From Maribacter aestuarii (lineage in GTDB: Bacteria > Bacteroidota > Bacteroidia > Flavobacteriales > Flavobacteriaceae): a stretch of DNA of 64,000 nt. Position numbers and translations under genes: made by a program. The notes under the pieces are model-generated. The model ran no database searches. It was not told the origin of the DNA and saw nothing but the letters and a program-made list of their open reading frames with translations. The stretch is taken from contig NZ_CP107031.2 of the NCBI RefSeq assembly GCF_027474845.2, positions 1,936,501-2,000,500 on the forward strand, read 5' to 3'. Of this stretch, positions 18,178 to 28,693 are shown in pieces; within the stretch, counting starts at the first letter, position 1; the number at the start of each line of letters is the position of its first letter.

Positions 18178-19209
18178 ATGAAAGGAATATTATTAGTTAA
18201 TTTGGGTTCCCCGGACAGTCCTACCCCTAAAGACGTTAAGCCTTATTTGGACGAGTTTTTGATGGATGAGCGCGTAATAGATGCTCCAAAATGGTTGCGT
18301 ACGCTTTTAGTAAGAGGGATTATTCTTCAAACTAGACCAAAAAAATCGGCAAAGGCTTATGCCAAAATATGGTGGGAAGAAGGTTCTCCTTTAATCGTGC
18401 TTTCTGAGCGATTTGCAGATAAATTACGAGAACACACTAAATTGCCGGTAGCATTGGGAATGCGGTATGGAAGCATGTCCATAAAAAATGCTTTGAAAGA
18501 ACTGGATGACAAGGGTGTGGACGATGTGTTGCTAGTTCCATTGTACCCTCATTATGCTATGTCCTCCTACGAGACCGTAGTGGTTAAGACCATGGAGGAC
18601 CAACAGAAGTTCTTTCCCGAAATGAAATTGACCACATTACCGGCTTTTTATAAGAATCCGGATTATATAAAGGCTTTAGCGGAGAGCATTAAGGAGGGTC
18701 TAAAAGATTTTGAATATGACCATATACTATTTTCGTATCATGGTATTCCAGAAAGGCATATTCGTAAAAGTGATCCTACCCGATTTCATTGTAAAATAGA
18801 TGGTAATTGCTGTAAGATAAATTCGGTAGCACACAATACTTGTTATCGCCACCAGGTTTACGATACGACCGAAATGGTAAAAGCCTATTTGGGTTTATCG
18901 GAAGAACAGACCAGTACCTCTTTTCAATCACGCCTTGCGGGCGATCCGTGGCTTAAGCCCTATACCGATTATGAGTTTGAGCGTTTGGCAAAGGACGGTA
19001 AAAAGCGTTTGGCGGTTGTAACACCGGCTTTTGTGAGTGATTGCTTGGAAACATTAGAAGAGATAGCAATGGAAGGCAAGGAGCAATTTGAAGAAGCGGG
19101 AGGTGAGGATTACAAACATATTTCATGTCTGAACGACAACGATGCTTGGGTGCAAACGATGGCAAAATGGATAACCACCTGGGAGCAGAAAGAACTACTT
19201 CCGGTATAA
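18178..19209 (+). CDS. hemH: Ferrochelatase
   Basis: HemH inserts ferrous iron into protoporphyrin IX, the last step of heme synthesis. The 343-residue protein starts MKGILLVNLGSPDSP, has PLYPHYAMSSYETV, and the catalytic-histidine block FSYHGIPERHI, followed about 20 residues later by the cysteine-containing CKIDGNCCKI and CYRHQ. The late block TPAFVSDCLETLEEIAMEG carries the conserved glutamates of the metal channel. It has its own upstream region and is followed 7 bases later by a MATE transporter gene, probably cotranscribed. Confidence 0.95.
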   Translation: MKGILLVNLGSPDSPTPKDVKPYLDEFLMDERVIDAPKWLRTLLVRGIILQTRPKKSAKAYAKIWWEEGSPLIVLSERFADKLREHTKLPVALGMRYGSMSIKNALKELDDKGVDDVLLVPLYPHYAMSSYETVVVKTMEDQQKFFPEMKLTTLPAFYKNPDYIKALAESIKEGLKDFEYDHILFSYHGIPERHIRKSDPTRFHCKIDGNCCKINSVAHNTCYRHQVYDTTEMVKAYLGLSEEQTSTSFQSRLAGDPWLKPYTDYEFERLAKDGKKRLAVVTPAFVSDCLETLEEIAMEGKEQFEEAGGEDYKHISCLNDNDAWVQTMAKWITTWEQKELLPV

Positions 19210-19216
19210 ACCACAA

Positions 19217-20602
19217 ATGGCAAGAGTATCTTCAGAACAACTTGGTTCAGAGCCTATAGGCAAGCTTTTGGTAAGTCAAGCGGTTCCTGCTAGTATCGGG
19301 ATATTGGTGATGTCCCTGAACATTCTTGTCGATTCAATTTTTGTAGGTAACTGGATAGGTTCTATCGCCATTGCTGCAATTAATGTGGTACTACCGGTTT
19401 CATTCTTTATTGGCGCATTGGGAATGGCCATTGGAATTGGGGGCTCTAGCATCATCTCTAGGGCACTCGGGTCTAATAATCATGCTAAGGCAGTTCGAGT
19501 TTTTGGAAATCAAATTACCCTAACCCTTCTCGTAACTATAGGTATGGCCTTATTGGGCCTTTACTTCGTAGATTCCCTAATTCCTGCCTTTGGAGGCAAG
19601 GGTGGCATCTTTGCTCCAGCGAAAATATATTACACTATTGTGCTTTACGGTATTCCATTTCTTGCACTTTGCATGATGGGGAACACGGTCATACGTGCCG
19701 AAGGAAAGCCGAAATTCGCCATGATTGCCATGATTATTCCTTCCGTAGGAAACCTGTTGATGGATTACGTTTTTATTTATGTTTTTGATTGGGGCATGCA
19801 TGGTGCAGCTTGGGCTACGACCATTGGTTATGTACTTTGTTTTAGTTATATCCTTTATTTCTTTCTTTCAAAAAACTCTGAATTAAAACTCACGCCAAAT
19901 TGTTTTAACCTAAGCTTGCCCATTGTTAAGGAAATTGGGTCCTTGGGCTTTGTTACTTTGGCCAGGCAAGCCACTACCAGTGTTGTTTATCTGTTGATGA
20001 ACAATATCCTATTTGGTTTGGGCGGTGAGCCAATGGTAGCTGTATACGCCATAATTGGACGTATGCTCATGTTTGCTTTGTTCCCCGTATTTGGGATTAC
20101 ACAGGGTTTCCTTCCTATCGCCGGCTACAATTTTGGCGCGAAAAAATATGAAAGAGTTCGAAAAGTGATCAATACCGCCATATTATATGCGAGTATTTTA
20201 GCGACCATTGTGTTTCTTGGACTATTTACCTTTCCTGGTGAAATAGCAGGTTTATTTTTGAGCTCCAAAGAAGGTATGTCGCAGTTGGAATTGGACACGA
20301 ACGTCTTTGTTTTAGAAAATACACCTGCTGCCATGCGATGGGTATTTGCGGCAACCCCAATTATAGCCCTGCAATTGATAGGAGCAGCTTATTTTCAGGC
20401 TATTGGGAAGGCTGTCCCCGCCCTTTTATTGACACTCACCCGACAAGGGTTCTTCTTTATCCCGTTAATATTAATTCTTCCTAATTATTTGGGGGAACTC
20501 GGGGTATGGATTTCCTTTCCTATTGCCGATGTCCTGGCTACCATTGTCACGGGTTTATATTTAAGGAAAGAGGTTAGGACCAATCTTGTAGCGACTGGTT
20601 AA
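19217..20602 (+). CDS. MATE-family multidrug/cation antiporter
   Basis: This 461-residue integral membrane protein has about twelve hydrophobic helices and two similar halves, as expected of MATE exporters. Recognisable pieces are GKLLVSQAVPASIGILVMSLN in helix 1, GMAIGIGGSSIISRALG after helix 2, NTVIRAEGKPKFAM, and in the second half GFLPIAGYNFGAKKYERV. The family exports drugs or metabolites in exchange for Na+ or H+. It follows hemH by 7 bases, so co-expression with heme synthesis is likely. A porphyrin or heme export role is possible but not shown by the sequence. Confidence 0.92.
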   Translation: MARVSSEQLGSEPIGKLLVSQAVPASIGILVMSLNILVDSIFVGNWIGSIAIAAINVVLPVSFFIGALGMAIGIGGSSIISRALGSNNHAKAVRVFGNQITLTLLVTIGMALLGLYFVDSLIPAFGGKGGIFAPAKIYYTIVLYGIPFLALCMMGNTVIRAEGKPKFAMIAMIIPSVGNLLMDYVFIYVFDWGMHGAAWATTIGYVLCFSYILYFFLSKNSELKLTPNCFNLSLPIVKEIGSLGFVTLARQATTSVVYLLMNNILFGLGGEPMVAVYAIIGRMLMFALFPVFGITQGFLPIAGYNFGAKKYERVRKVINTAILYASILATIVFLGLFTFPGEIAGLFLSSKEGMSQLELDTNVFVLENTPAAMRWVFAATPIIALQLIGAAYFQAIGKAVPALLLTLTRQGFFFIPLILILPNYLGELGVWISFPIADVLATIVTGLYLRKEVRTNLVATG

Positions 20603-20665
20603 CATTACTTTTAAAACCATTTCTAGTTTTCTCCGTAAGTATTATACATCCATAAAACTGATACC

Positions 20666-20794
20666 ATGATTTATTTATTTTCTTTTTTGCTTCTTTTATC
20701 ATTATTCATATTGTATTTAACTGCAAGAGAAGTATTTAAATCTATGGCGCATTATAAACACATAGTTAGTGGAGAAGAAAATTTAAGAAAATAA
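20666..20794 (+). CDS. Small single-span membrane protein, 42 residues
   Basis: This short open frame from ATG at 20666 to TAA at 20794 encodes a hydrophobic N-terminal half (IYLFSFLLLLSLFILYLTA) followed by a basic, polar tail (REVFKSMAHYKHIV). The layout fits a one-pass inner-membrane peptide with a cytoplasmic tail. It is 63 bases downstream of the MATE gene on the same strand and could be part of that transcript. No family recognised. Its length alone does not prove it is translated. Confidence 0.45.
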   Translation: MIYLFSFLLLLSLFILYLTAREVFKSMAHYKHIVSGEENLRK

Positions 20795-20832
20795 TTCTCT
20801 CCATTATGTTCTATTCAAATAATGAAACATAA

Positions 20833-22146
20833 CTAGTTTAATGGTAAGGAATGCCGCAAATCCATACCTGTGGAAGACCTTGGTTTAAAACCAGTCCAAT
20901 CTTTTTCATTAGAATTTTCTTGTAGTTCAAGATATTTTATAAAATCTTCCCCTTTGAGATGAATACCCAAAAAAGCAGTAACAAAATGTTGGTTGATATT
21001 GTTCAATTTACGTTCATCCCATGAAGGCTCGGCATACCGATAATACTCATCAATATGAAGTCCTGGGGCTAAAGCATTTGCTGGAGGTGGATTAGGCGCT
21101 ACATTGTGCCGTGCGTTTTCATAGGTCAATAAATAACGGTCAGCATTTACAGAACCTTCGTAAATGGCTTTGATACCATTTTCATAACCCGAAATATCAT
21201 CCTGACTACCCGCCACAAAAAACGTAGGCGTTTTTAATCCTTTTAATCCATCTTTGTCCCAGACACCTCGCTCCATGCCCCATGGTGCGAATGCGACAAT
21301 TGCCTTAATTCTCTTATCCGTCTTTTTCAGATATTCTGGATTGTTTGCGTTGTGCTCATTGATTGCAGCACTACCACCTGTCATCTGACCAAAGAATGCC
21401 GTAAGATTATCGCTGTAACCAGCACCTCCAACATTAAGGACGCCATAGCCCCCCATAGAATATCCTATAAGGCCAACATTGTCAGCATCAATAATTCCTT
21501 GTAGGGCATCTTCGCTATTAGCTTTGCCAAGTAGTTCCATTTCATTTAAGACAAATCGAATATCTTTTGGTCTGTTCAGCAATGTACTCTGAAATGCATT
21601 GGCATCCTTAAAGGTAGAATCAGTATGGTCAATGGCGGCAACTACATAGCCTTTTGAGGCAAGATTTTCGGTTAAATACGTCATCAAAAAGCGAGAGCCC
21701 ACATAGCCATGGGAAACGATAATCAATGGAAATTTACCCTCATTGGTTATCGGTTTTGCATCACGAAAGGCTCTCCCTTTGAAGTTAAATGGAATCAATG
21801 GCCGTAAGGAATCCCCTCGTGTACCCATGACCTCGTCGTAAATAACTGGAGTACTATTTTGGTCCGACTCGGCTGGATACCAAATTTCAATCTTTAGTGG
21901 CCGGTCATATACGGGGTCTTTTCCATCCTTGGAATTGAGAATATCTATTTGGTCGCTATTAATAAAGCTCAGCGTACGAACACCAACTGAATAGTCACCT
22001 CTTTGCGCAAGTTCGGGAGCATCTGGTAGGGCGTCACCGTACAGGAATTCTTGAGATCGGGTTTGTATGGGAGCAATAAAAAATAGGAGTATAATTGCTG
22101 TAATAAACTGGCTTTTAAAGATGTATATTTTTTTCATTCTACGCAT
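20833..22146 (-). CDS. Secreted alpha/beta-hydrolase (PAF-acetylhydrolase / dienelactone-hydrolase like)
   Basis: This 437-residue hydrolase has a signal peptide (hydrophobic about 12-27, cleavage near TRSQ). The nucleophile elbow is GYSMGGYGVL, near residue 228. The oxyanion region LIIVSHGYVGSRFLMTYL lies upstream, a later aspartate is in FFVAGSQDDISGYENG, and the likely catalytic histidine is in TYENARHNVAPNP. This architecture matches esterases/lipases of the platelet-activating-factor acetylhydrolase type. A second ATG at 22137 (MKKIYIFK) is an equally good start. It is divergent from the propeller gene pair. Substrate unknown. Confidence 0.82.
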   Translation of the reverse strand: MRRMKKIYIFKSQFITAIILLFFIAPIQTRSQEFLYGDALPDAPELAQRGDYSVGVRTLSFINSDQIDILNSKDGKDPVYDRPLKIEIWYPAESDQNSTPVIYDEVMGTRGDSLRPLIPFNFKGRAFRDAKPITNEGKFPLIIVSHGYVGSRFLMTYLTENLASKGYVVAAIDHTDSTFKDANAFQSTLLNRPKDIRFVLNEMELLGKANSEDALQGIIDADNVGLIGYSMGGYGVLNVGGAGYSDNLTAFFGQMTGGSAAINEHNANNPEYLKKTDKRIKAIVAFAPWGMERGVWDKDGLKGLKTPTFFVAGSQDDISGYENGIKAIYEGSVNADRYLLTYENARHNVAPNPPPANALAPGLHIDEYYRYAEPSWDERKLNNINQHFVTAFLGIHLKGEDFIKYLELQENSNEKDWTGFKPRSSTGMDLRHSLPLN

Positions 22147-22313
22147 ATGTGTTTATATTAAAGGTAGGCAAATTGCTTTTCCTTTTATAACTCTACTAAA
22201 AATATGAAACCATAAATAGTATTCTTTAAATCCTCAAGTGTTTTTATTCCAAATTCTTTACTACTGTTACTGTTTTCCTTACTTTTAAGCTTGACTAATT
22301 CAACACATACGAA

Positions 22314-25300
22314 ATGAAATTTTTACTTACCAGAGCCGGTATGTTATTACTGGCACTTTCTTTTTTACCCTTATCTATCATAGCTCAGCGAAAAAGTAAA
22401 TCGCAAAAGACCGTGACTTCGTATCCGGAGGAACTGTATTCAAGTTTGGATTACAGATTAGTAGGTCCCTTCAGGGGTGGACGTTCTGCCGCGGTTACCG
22501 GAGTGCCCGGAGAACCCAATCTATTTTATTTCGGTGCAACCGGTGGCGGAGTTTGGAAAACACTGGATGGAGGCCGAACATGGGAGAATATCTCCGATGG
22601 TTATTTCGGCGGCAGTATCGGCGCCGTTGAGGTGGCAAAAAGTGACCCTAATGTCATCTATGTGGGTGGAGGTGAAAAAACATTACGAGGTAACGTATCC
22701 TCTGGATATGGTATCTGGAAAACTGAAAATGCAGGTAAAACATGGGTTTCCGCCGGTTTGAAAAATAGTCGCCATGTACCCAGAATCCGAGTGCACCCAA
22801 CAGATTACAATACGGTGTACACCGCAGTTCTTGGAAACATCTATAAGCCAACCACGGAAAGAGGTATTTATAAAAGCACGGACGGTGGTCAGAATTGGAA
22901 GCAGGTCTTGTTCGTCAACGACCAAGCAGGAGCCGTAGATCTGACATTTGACCCTAACAATCCAAGAATTTTGTATGCATCCACATGGCGTGCTCAGCGA
23001 ACTCCTTATAGCCTAAGTAGTGGCGGGGAGGGTTCTGCCCTATGGAAGAGTACCGATAGTGGGGAAACCTGGTCAGAGATTTCAAAAAATGAAGGTTTTC
23101 CAAAGGATACTTTGGGTATTATAGGTGTGACCGTTTCTCCAAAAAATTCGGAACGGGTCTGGGCCATTGTTGAAAATAAGGAAAAGGGCGGTTTATACCG
23201 TTCCGATGATGGTGGAAAAAAATGGACACAGGTAAATAGCGAACGAAAATTACGCCAAAGGGCATGGTATTACACCCGTGTCTATGCTGATACTGAAGAT
23301 GAGGATGTAGTTTATGTGCTCAATGTCCGTTATCATAAGTCTACGGACGGTGGAAAAAGCTTCAATACCTTCAATGCTCCCCATGGAGATCACCACGATC
23401 TATGGATTGCCCCAGAAAATTCCAAGCGCATGATAATCGGTGATGATGGTGGTGCGCAGGTCTCCTATGATGGGGGTGAGACCTGGAGCACTTATTACAA
23501 TCAACCTACCGCGCAATTTTATAGAGTAACCACGGATAATGCTTTTCCGTATCGCATCTATGTGGCACAACAAGATAATTCTACATTACGCATTAATCAC
23601 CGAAGTGATGGGAGTAGTATTGATGAGTCCGATTGGGAGCCAACAGCTGGAGGTGAATCGGCTCATATTGCGGTGGACCCTCAAAATAATGACATTGTCT
23701 ACGGCGGTAGCTATGACGGGTTCTTAACCCGGGTAAACCATGATAAAGGTACTGTTAGAGGTGTGAATGTATGGCCGGATAATCCTATGGGTGCCGGAGC
23801 GGAAGCTATGAAATATCGTTTTCAGTGGAATTTTCCTATCATGTTCAGTCGTCATGACCCTAATAAATTATATACGTTTTCACAGCATGTTCATGTTTCA
23901 GAAAACGAGGGTCAAAGCTGGAGGGTTTTGAGCGGTGACCTCACAAGAAACGACCCGACCAAATTAGGTTCCAGTGGTGGTCCCATTACCCAGGACAATA
24001 CCAGTGTGGAATATTACTGCACCATTTTTGCCGCTAACGAAAGTCCATTAAAAGAAGGCTTACTTTGGGTAGGTAGTGATGACGGTTTAATTCATGTGTC
24101 CAAAGATGGCGGCGCCAATTGGGAAAACGTAACTCCAGCCAATATGCCCGAGTGGAGTATGGTAAATAGCATTGAACCATCGGCCTTTGACGAAGGAACC
24201 TGTTACGTTGCGGCGACACGTTACAAATTGGGAGATTTTGAGCCGTATTTATACAAGACGACCAACTATGGTCAAACATGGACCAAGATTACCAACGGTA
24301 TCAATAACGAGCATTTTACCAGGGTGGTTCGGGAAGATCCTAAAAGAAAAGGATTGTTATATGCCGGAACAGAAACAGGTATGTATATTTCATTTGACGA
24401 TGGTGCCAACTGGAGCTCGTTTCAAATGAATTTACCAATTGTGCCTATTACGGATTTGACCATCAAGGATAATAATTTAGTAGTAGCAACCCAAGGGCGA
24501 AGCGTTTGGATAATAGATGATTTAACGGTCCTGCATCAATTGGATGAGGGCAGAAAATCGGCAACTTCAATCTTATACAAGCCAAAGGATTCTTACAGAA
24601 CCAAAGGTAGAGCTGCGAAGACACCCTCAAAAACAGCCGGTCAAAATCACCCTAATGGGGTAGTGACGCATTTTTACTTGAAAGATTTAAAAGAAAAGGA
24701 CAGCATCAATCTCACTTTTACCTCAATGGCAGGGGATACCTTGGCAAATTATAGTAATAGTGCTAAGAAAAAGGACAAGAAGCTAGAGGTTAAAAAAGGA
24801 GGAAACACTTTTGTTTGGGATACCCGAGGTAAAGGAGCAGAAGAACTGGAGGGTATGATTCTTTGGTGGGCCAGCTTGGACGGGGCGAAAGCAGTACCCG
24901 GCAATTATCAGGTTCATTTAAATGTGAATGGAGACACAAAAACCGAAACCTTTAAAATTATTCCCGACCCTAGGGCCGAGGCATCGGTTGATGAGATGCA
25001 AAAGCAGTATGATTTCATTACCGATATTAATACCACTATTGATAATGCACATCAATCCATTAAAAAAATTCGAAAGATTAACACCCAGTTGGATGCTTTT
25101 ACCAAGCAGTACAAGGATAATGAGGCGACAAAGGATTTGGTGGAGAAAGCGAAAGCTATGAAAGAGCGACTAGGAGAGGTAGAAAAGGCCTTATATCAAA
25201 CCCAAAATAGAAGTGGTCAGGACCCTTTAAATTTTCCAATTAAATTGACCAATAAATTGGGTCATTTAAATAGTTTGGTTGCCATTGATGATTTTCCACC

Positions 25301-25451
25301 CACGGAACAGGATATTGCTGTCAAAAACGAACTGACCTCTAAAATTAATGCGGAACTAAAGATTTTTGATGAGGTAAATTCAAAAGAACTCCAAGAGTTC
25401 AATCAGGCTTTTAACGAACTTAAATTGGATTATTTATTTGTTGAAGATTAA
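22314..25451 (+). CDS. Secreted Asp-box (BNR/VPS10-like) beta-propeller protein, first of a tandem pair
   Basis: This 1045-residue secreted protein has a signal peptide (about 1-24, ending IIAQ). It has many Asp-box turns of the S-x-D-x-G-x-T-W type, for example LDGGRTWENIS, KSTDGGQNWK and KSTDSGETWSEI, typical of sialidase/VPS10/sortilin-like propellers. After about residue 720 it changes to a non-propeller region with a beta-sandwich-like segment and a helical C-terminal tail rich in lysine and glutamate. Such proteins are often annotated glycosyl hydrolase, but no catalytic residues can be assigned here. The next gene is a full-length paralogue, so this is an ancient tandem duplication. 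Confidence 0.82.
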   Translation: MKFLLTRAGMLLLALSFLPLSIIAQRKSKSQKTVTSYPEELYSSLDYRLVGPFRGGRSAAVTGVPGEPNLFYFGATGGGVWKTLDGGRTWENISDGYFGGSIGAVEVAKSDPNVIYVGGGEKTLRGNVSSGYGIWKTENAGKTWVSAGLKNSRHVPRIRVHPTDYNTVYTAVLGNIYKPTTERGIYKSTDGGQNWKQVLFVNDQAGAVDLTFDPNNPRILYASTWRAQRTPYSLSSGGEGSALWKSTDSGETWSEISKNEGFPKDTLGIIGVTVSPKNSERVWAIVENKEKGGLYRSDDGGKKWTQVNSERKLRQRAWYYTRVYADTEDEDVVYVLNVRYHKSTDGGKSFNTFNAPHGDHHDLWIAPENSKRMIIGDDGGAQVSYDGGETWSTYYNQPTAQFYRVTTDNAFPYRIYVAQQDNSTLRINHRSDGSSIDESDWEPTAGGESAHIAVDPQNNDIVYGGSYDGFLTRVNHDKGTVRGVNVWPDNPMGAGAEAMKYRFQWNFPIMFSRHDPNKLYTFSQHVHVSENEGQSWRVLSGDLTRNDPTKLGSSGGPITQDNTSVEYYCTIFAANESPLKEGLLWVGSDDGLIHVSKDGGANWENVTPANMPEWSMVNSIEPSAFDEGTCYVAATRYKLGDFEPYLYKTTNYGQTWTKITNGINNEHFTRVVREDPKRKGLLYAGTETGMYISFDDGANWSSFQMNLPIVPITDLTIKDNNLVVATQGRSVWIIDDLTVLHQLDEGRKSATSILYKPKDSYRTKGRAAKTPSKTAGQNHPNGVVTHFYLKDLKEKDSINLTFTSMAGDTLANYSNSAKKKDKKLEVKKGGNTFVWDTRGKGAEELEGMILWWASLDGAKAVPGNYQVHLNVNGDTKTETFKIIPDPRAEASVDEMQKQYDFITDINTTIDNAHQSIKKIRKINTQLDAFTKQYKDNEATKDLVEKAKAMKERLGEVEKALYQTQNRSGQDPLNFPIKLTNKLGHLNSLVAIDDFPPTEQDIAVKNELTSKINAELKIFDEVNSKELQEFNQAFNELKLDYLFVED

Positions 25452-25526
25452 ATGGAATTGCCAATTTCTAAGAGATTGTAAAATTGGTCAGTAGTTCCAG
25501 TAGATATAATAATATTGATTCAAATA

Positions 25527-28500
25527 ATGAAGAAATCATTTCCCTTACTTATACTGTTAGTCTGTACTTTAAGTTTAGCCCAGACAGTGAATGACTATTT
25601 TCAACCCTTAAAATATAGGAACATAGGGCCCTTTAGAGGCGGGAGGTCGGTAACGGCAACCGGAGTGGTTGGTGACCCAATGACCTATTATATGGGAAGT
25701 ACGGGAGGAGGCCTTTGGAAGACCGAGACCGCCGGACAGCGCTGGGAGAACATTTCAGATGGTTATTTTGAAACCGGTTCCGTTGGTGCTGTGGCTGTTG
25801 CTAAGTCCAATCCCAACATTGTATATGTGGGTATGGGAGAGCATGCTCCAAGGGGAGTGATGACCTCCTACGGGGATGGGGTCTATAAGTCTACCGATGC
25901 GGGAAAAACATGGAAAAAGATGGGGCTAGAAAAAACGCAACATATTTCCAGAATCATTATTCATCCTTCTAATCCGGATATCGTTTACGTAGCAGCTCAA
26001 GGTGCATTGCACGAGGGTACAGCGGAACGTGGCATCTACAAATCTGTTGATGGAGGCATGACTTGGAAAAATACTTTGTTCGTCAATAATTTAACGGGTG
26101 CGGCCGAACTGTCCATGGATGCCAACTATCCGGAAATTATGTATGCAGCCATGTGGGAACATCAAAGAAAACCCAATAAGGTTATAAGTGGAGGTGAGGG
26201 TAGTGGATTGTACAAATCTATGGATGCAGGGGAAACGTGGTCCAAAATTTATAAAGGTTTGCCAGAGGAGAAGGGAAAGATGGCAATAGCCGTGAGTCCG
26301 GCCAATTCCAATAAAGTCTATGCGCTCATAGAAAGTGATTCCGATGCAGATAAAGGGGGGCTTTTTGTTTCTAACGATGCAGGAGAATCGTGGTCTATGA
26401 TCAGTGGAGATAATCGTTTAGTTCAACGGGCGTGGTACTACATAGAAGTCTTTTTAGACCCTAACGACGAGGATACGGTGTATGTCCTTAGCGCACCAGC
26501 TTTGCGTTCCACGGACGGTGGAAAAACATGGGAACGGCTAACGGGCACGCATGGAGATTATCATGACCTTTGGATTAATCCGGATAACTCCAAAAACATG
26601 GTCATTGCCAATGACGGTGGCGCTGCCGTTTCGTTCGATTTCGGAAAAACTTGGTCTACTCAGGATAATATGCCAACGGCGCAATTTTATAGAATCAGTG
26701 TGGACAATCTATTTCCTTATAACGTATACGGGGGTCAACAGGATAACACTTCTGTGCGTATTGCAAGCTTATCGATGGGAAGGGGTAGTATTTCCGAACA
26801 GGATTGGACCTATGCTGCAGGCGGCGAAAGCGCCTTCTTGGCATTTGACCCGGACGATCCAAGATATGTTTTGGGAGGCAGCTATTTGGGAACCATAGAG
26901 GTCTTGGACATGGAGACCAAGGGGTCAACCAACATAATGGCCGCTCCTATTCAATATCTGGGGCGTGAAGCCCGAAATATGAAATACCTCTACAATTGGA
27001 ACGCTCCTATAATTGGATCTAAGCATGAACCGGGAACTTATTATCACGGAGCACAGTTGGTTCTGAGAACTAGGGACATGGGAGTGACCTGGGAGGAAAT
27101 TTCACCGGACCTTACAAGAGATATTGATGAAAAACAAGGTAAAGGTGGTGGTCCGTATACGAATGAAGCGGTTGGGGCCGAAAATTATGGCACACTGGCC
27201 TATATGATAGAATCCCCCCATGAAAAGGGGGTGTTCTTGACGGGGAGTGACGACGGTCTTGTTCATATTACCAAGGACGGCGGAGAAAATTGGGAGAACG
27301 TAACGCCTAAGGGTCTTAAAGAATGCCTGATTAATGCTATCGAAATTTCGCCATTTGACCCGGCAACGGCATATATTGCTACCACACGGTACAAGTTCAA
27401 TGACTATACGCCTGCTATTTATAAGACAAGTGATTATGGAAAAACATGGACGAATATTAGTTCTGGAATTCCTTACGGTTCGTTTACACGTGTCGTTAGG
27501 GAGGATGAAGAACAAAAAAATCTTTTGTACGCAGGTACGGAGAAGGGAATGTATATCTCATTCAACGGCGGCGCAAACTGGGAGCCTTTTCAGCTGAATC
27601 TTCCCATAACTCCAGTTTTGGATTTAAAAGTGCACCGTGGAGATTTAATAGTGGCTACCTCTGGGCGCTCCTTTTGGATTCTTGATGATTTGACTGCATT
27701 GTCACAATATCAACCTTCTCAAAAAGGATTGAAAATACTGAAACCCAAGCCTGCCTATGCCGGTTCATGGGGAAGCCCTTTAAACAGAAATTCACATAAA
27801 TTTAAAGGAACCGACCCCTTTGATGGTGTTAACCCGGCAAATGGATTAGTAATTTACTATGAACTTCCAAAGCTTAAGGACTCTACAGTATTATCTATGG
27901 AAATTCGCGATGGCCAAGGAAAGTTAATCCGAACATTTAGCTCAGAAAAGGACCCCGATTACAAACCACATAACGGTGGTGGGCCATCACCAGAGCCCTT
28001 ACTTTCTAAAGAAATAGGTCTTAACCGTTTTGTTTGGGACATGGGTCATTCAACAATGCCGGGTATTCCAGGAACTTACATTGAAGCCGGCTTTGGAGGG
28101 CATAAGGCTATCCCTGGAACTTATGACATTCAATTAAAAGTTGGAGGAGAAATGGTCGTGACCAAGGGAGAGATAGAGGCAGTACCTACCTTTGGGATTA
28201 GCTCAGAGCAGTATAAGGAATATGATACACTCATGTCGGAGATGGAGCAAAAAGTGACCATGATGCATAATAGGGTGAACAAGCTTTATGGTGTTCAGGA
28301 GGATTTAAAAGAAGTGCTGAAAGAAATCGATGATAACGAACTAAAAAAAGAAGGTCAAAAGCTTTTGGATAAGTTGATCGCCTGGGATGAAGACATGATC
28401 CAACGTAAATCACAAGCCTATGATGATGTGGAAAATTTCCCAAATAAGTTTACGGCGGAGTATTTGTTTTTAATCAATCAAACGTCGGGAAGTATACCTA

Positions 28501-28649
28501 GGGTAAACAAATCTAATGTGGAACGAAAGCAAGAGCTGGACCAACAATGGAACGGATTAAAATCCAGGTCAGATAATTTAATGAACACTGATATTCCTTC
28601 CTTCAACAAGAAACTATGGGAAGCCGGTATTGGAGCTTTACGGCTTTAA
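25527..28649 (+). CDS. Secreted Asp-box (BNR/VPS10-like) beta-propeller protein, second of a tandem pair
   Basis: This paralogue of the preceding gene has the same order of parts: a signal peptide (ending LSLAQ), [20 protein letters not shown] at the start of the propeller, repeated Asp-box turns ([36 protein letters not shown]), then a non-propeller segment and a helical tail. The ATG at 25527 (MKKSFPLL) is preferred over an upstream in-frame TTG at 25515, because it gives a normal signal peptide. It lies 75 bases after its paralogue on the same strand. The two have clearly diverged, so they may act on different ligands. No enzymatic residues assigned. Confidence 0.82.
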   Translation: MKKSFPLLILLVCTLSLAQTVNDYFQPLKYRNIGPFRGGRSVTATGVVGDPMTYYMGSTGGGLWKTETAGQRWENISDGYFETGSVGAVAVAKSNPNIVYVGMGEHAPRGVMTSYGDGVYKSTDAGKTWKKMGLEKTQHISRIIIHPSNPDIVYVAAQGALHEGTAERGIYKSVDGGMTWKNTLFVNNLTGAAELSMDANYPEIMYAAMWEHQRKPNKVISGGEGSGLYKSMDAGETWSKIYKGLPEEKGKMAIAVSPANSNKVYALIESDSDADKGGLFVSNDAGESWSMISGDNRLVQRAWYYIEVFLDPNDEDTVYVLSAPALRSTDGGKTWERLTGTHGDYHDLWINPDNSKNMVIANDGGAAVSFDFGKTWSTQDNMPTAQFYRISVDNLFPYNVYGGQQDNTSVRIASLSMGRGSISEQDWTYAAGGESAFLAFDPDDPRYVLGGSYLGTIEVLDMETKGSTNIMAAPIQYLGREARNMKYLYNWNAPIIGSKHEPGTYYHGAQLVLRTRDMGVTWEEISPDLTRDIDEKQGKGGGPYTNEAVGAENYGTLAYMIESPHEKGVFLTGSDDGLVHITKDGGENWENVTPKGLKECLINAIEISPFDPATAYIATTRYKFNDYTPAIYKTSDYGKTWTNISSGIPYGSFTRVVREDEEQKNLLYAGTEKGMYISFNGGANWEPFQLNLPITPVLDLKVHRGDLIVATSGRSFWILDDLTALSQYQPSQKGLKILKPKPAYAGSWGSPLNRNSHKFKGTDPFDGVNPANGLVIYYELPKLKDSTVLSMEIRDGQGKLIRTFSSEKDPDYKPHNGGGPSPEPLLSKEIGLNRFVWDMGHSTMPGIPGTYIEAGFGGHKAIPGTYDIQLKVGGEMVVTKGEIEAVPTFGISSEQYKEYDTLMSEMEQKVTMMHNRVNKLYGVQEDLKEVLKEIDDNELKKEGQKLLDKLIAWDEDMIQRKSQAYDDVENFPNKFTAEYLFLINQTSGSIPRVNKSNVERKQELDQQWNGLKSRSDNLMNTDIPSFNKKLWEAGIGALRL

Positions 28650-28693
28650 AGTTTTAGCTAACTTTGAACTTGAAAATCTAAACTAGAATTCTG

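Noticed and set aside
22314..28649. Propeller pair as confirmed glycoside hydrolases
   Set aside because: Only Asp-box structural repeats are visible; no catalytic residues could be assigned.
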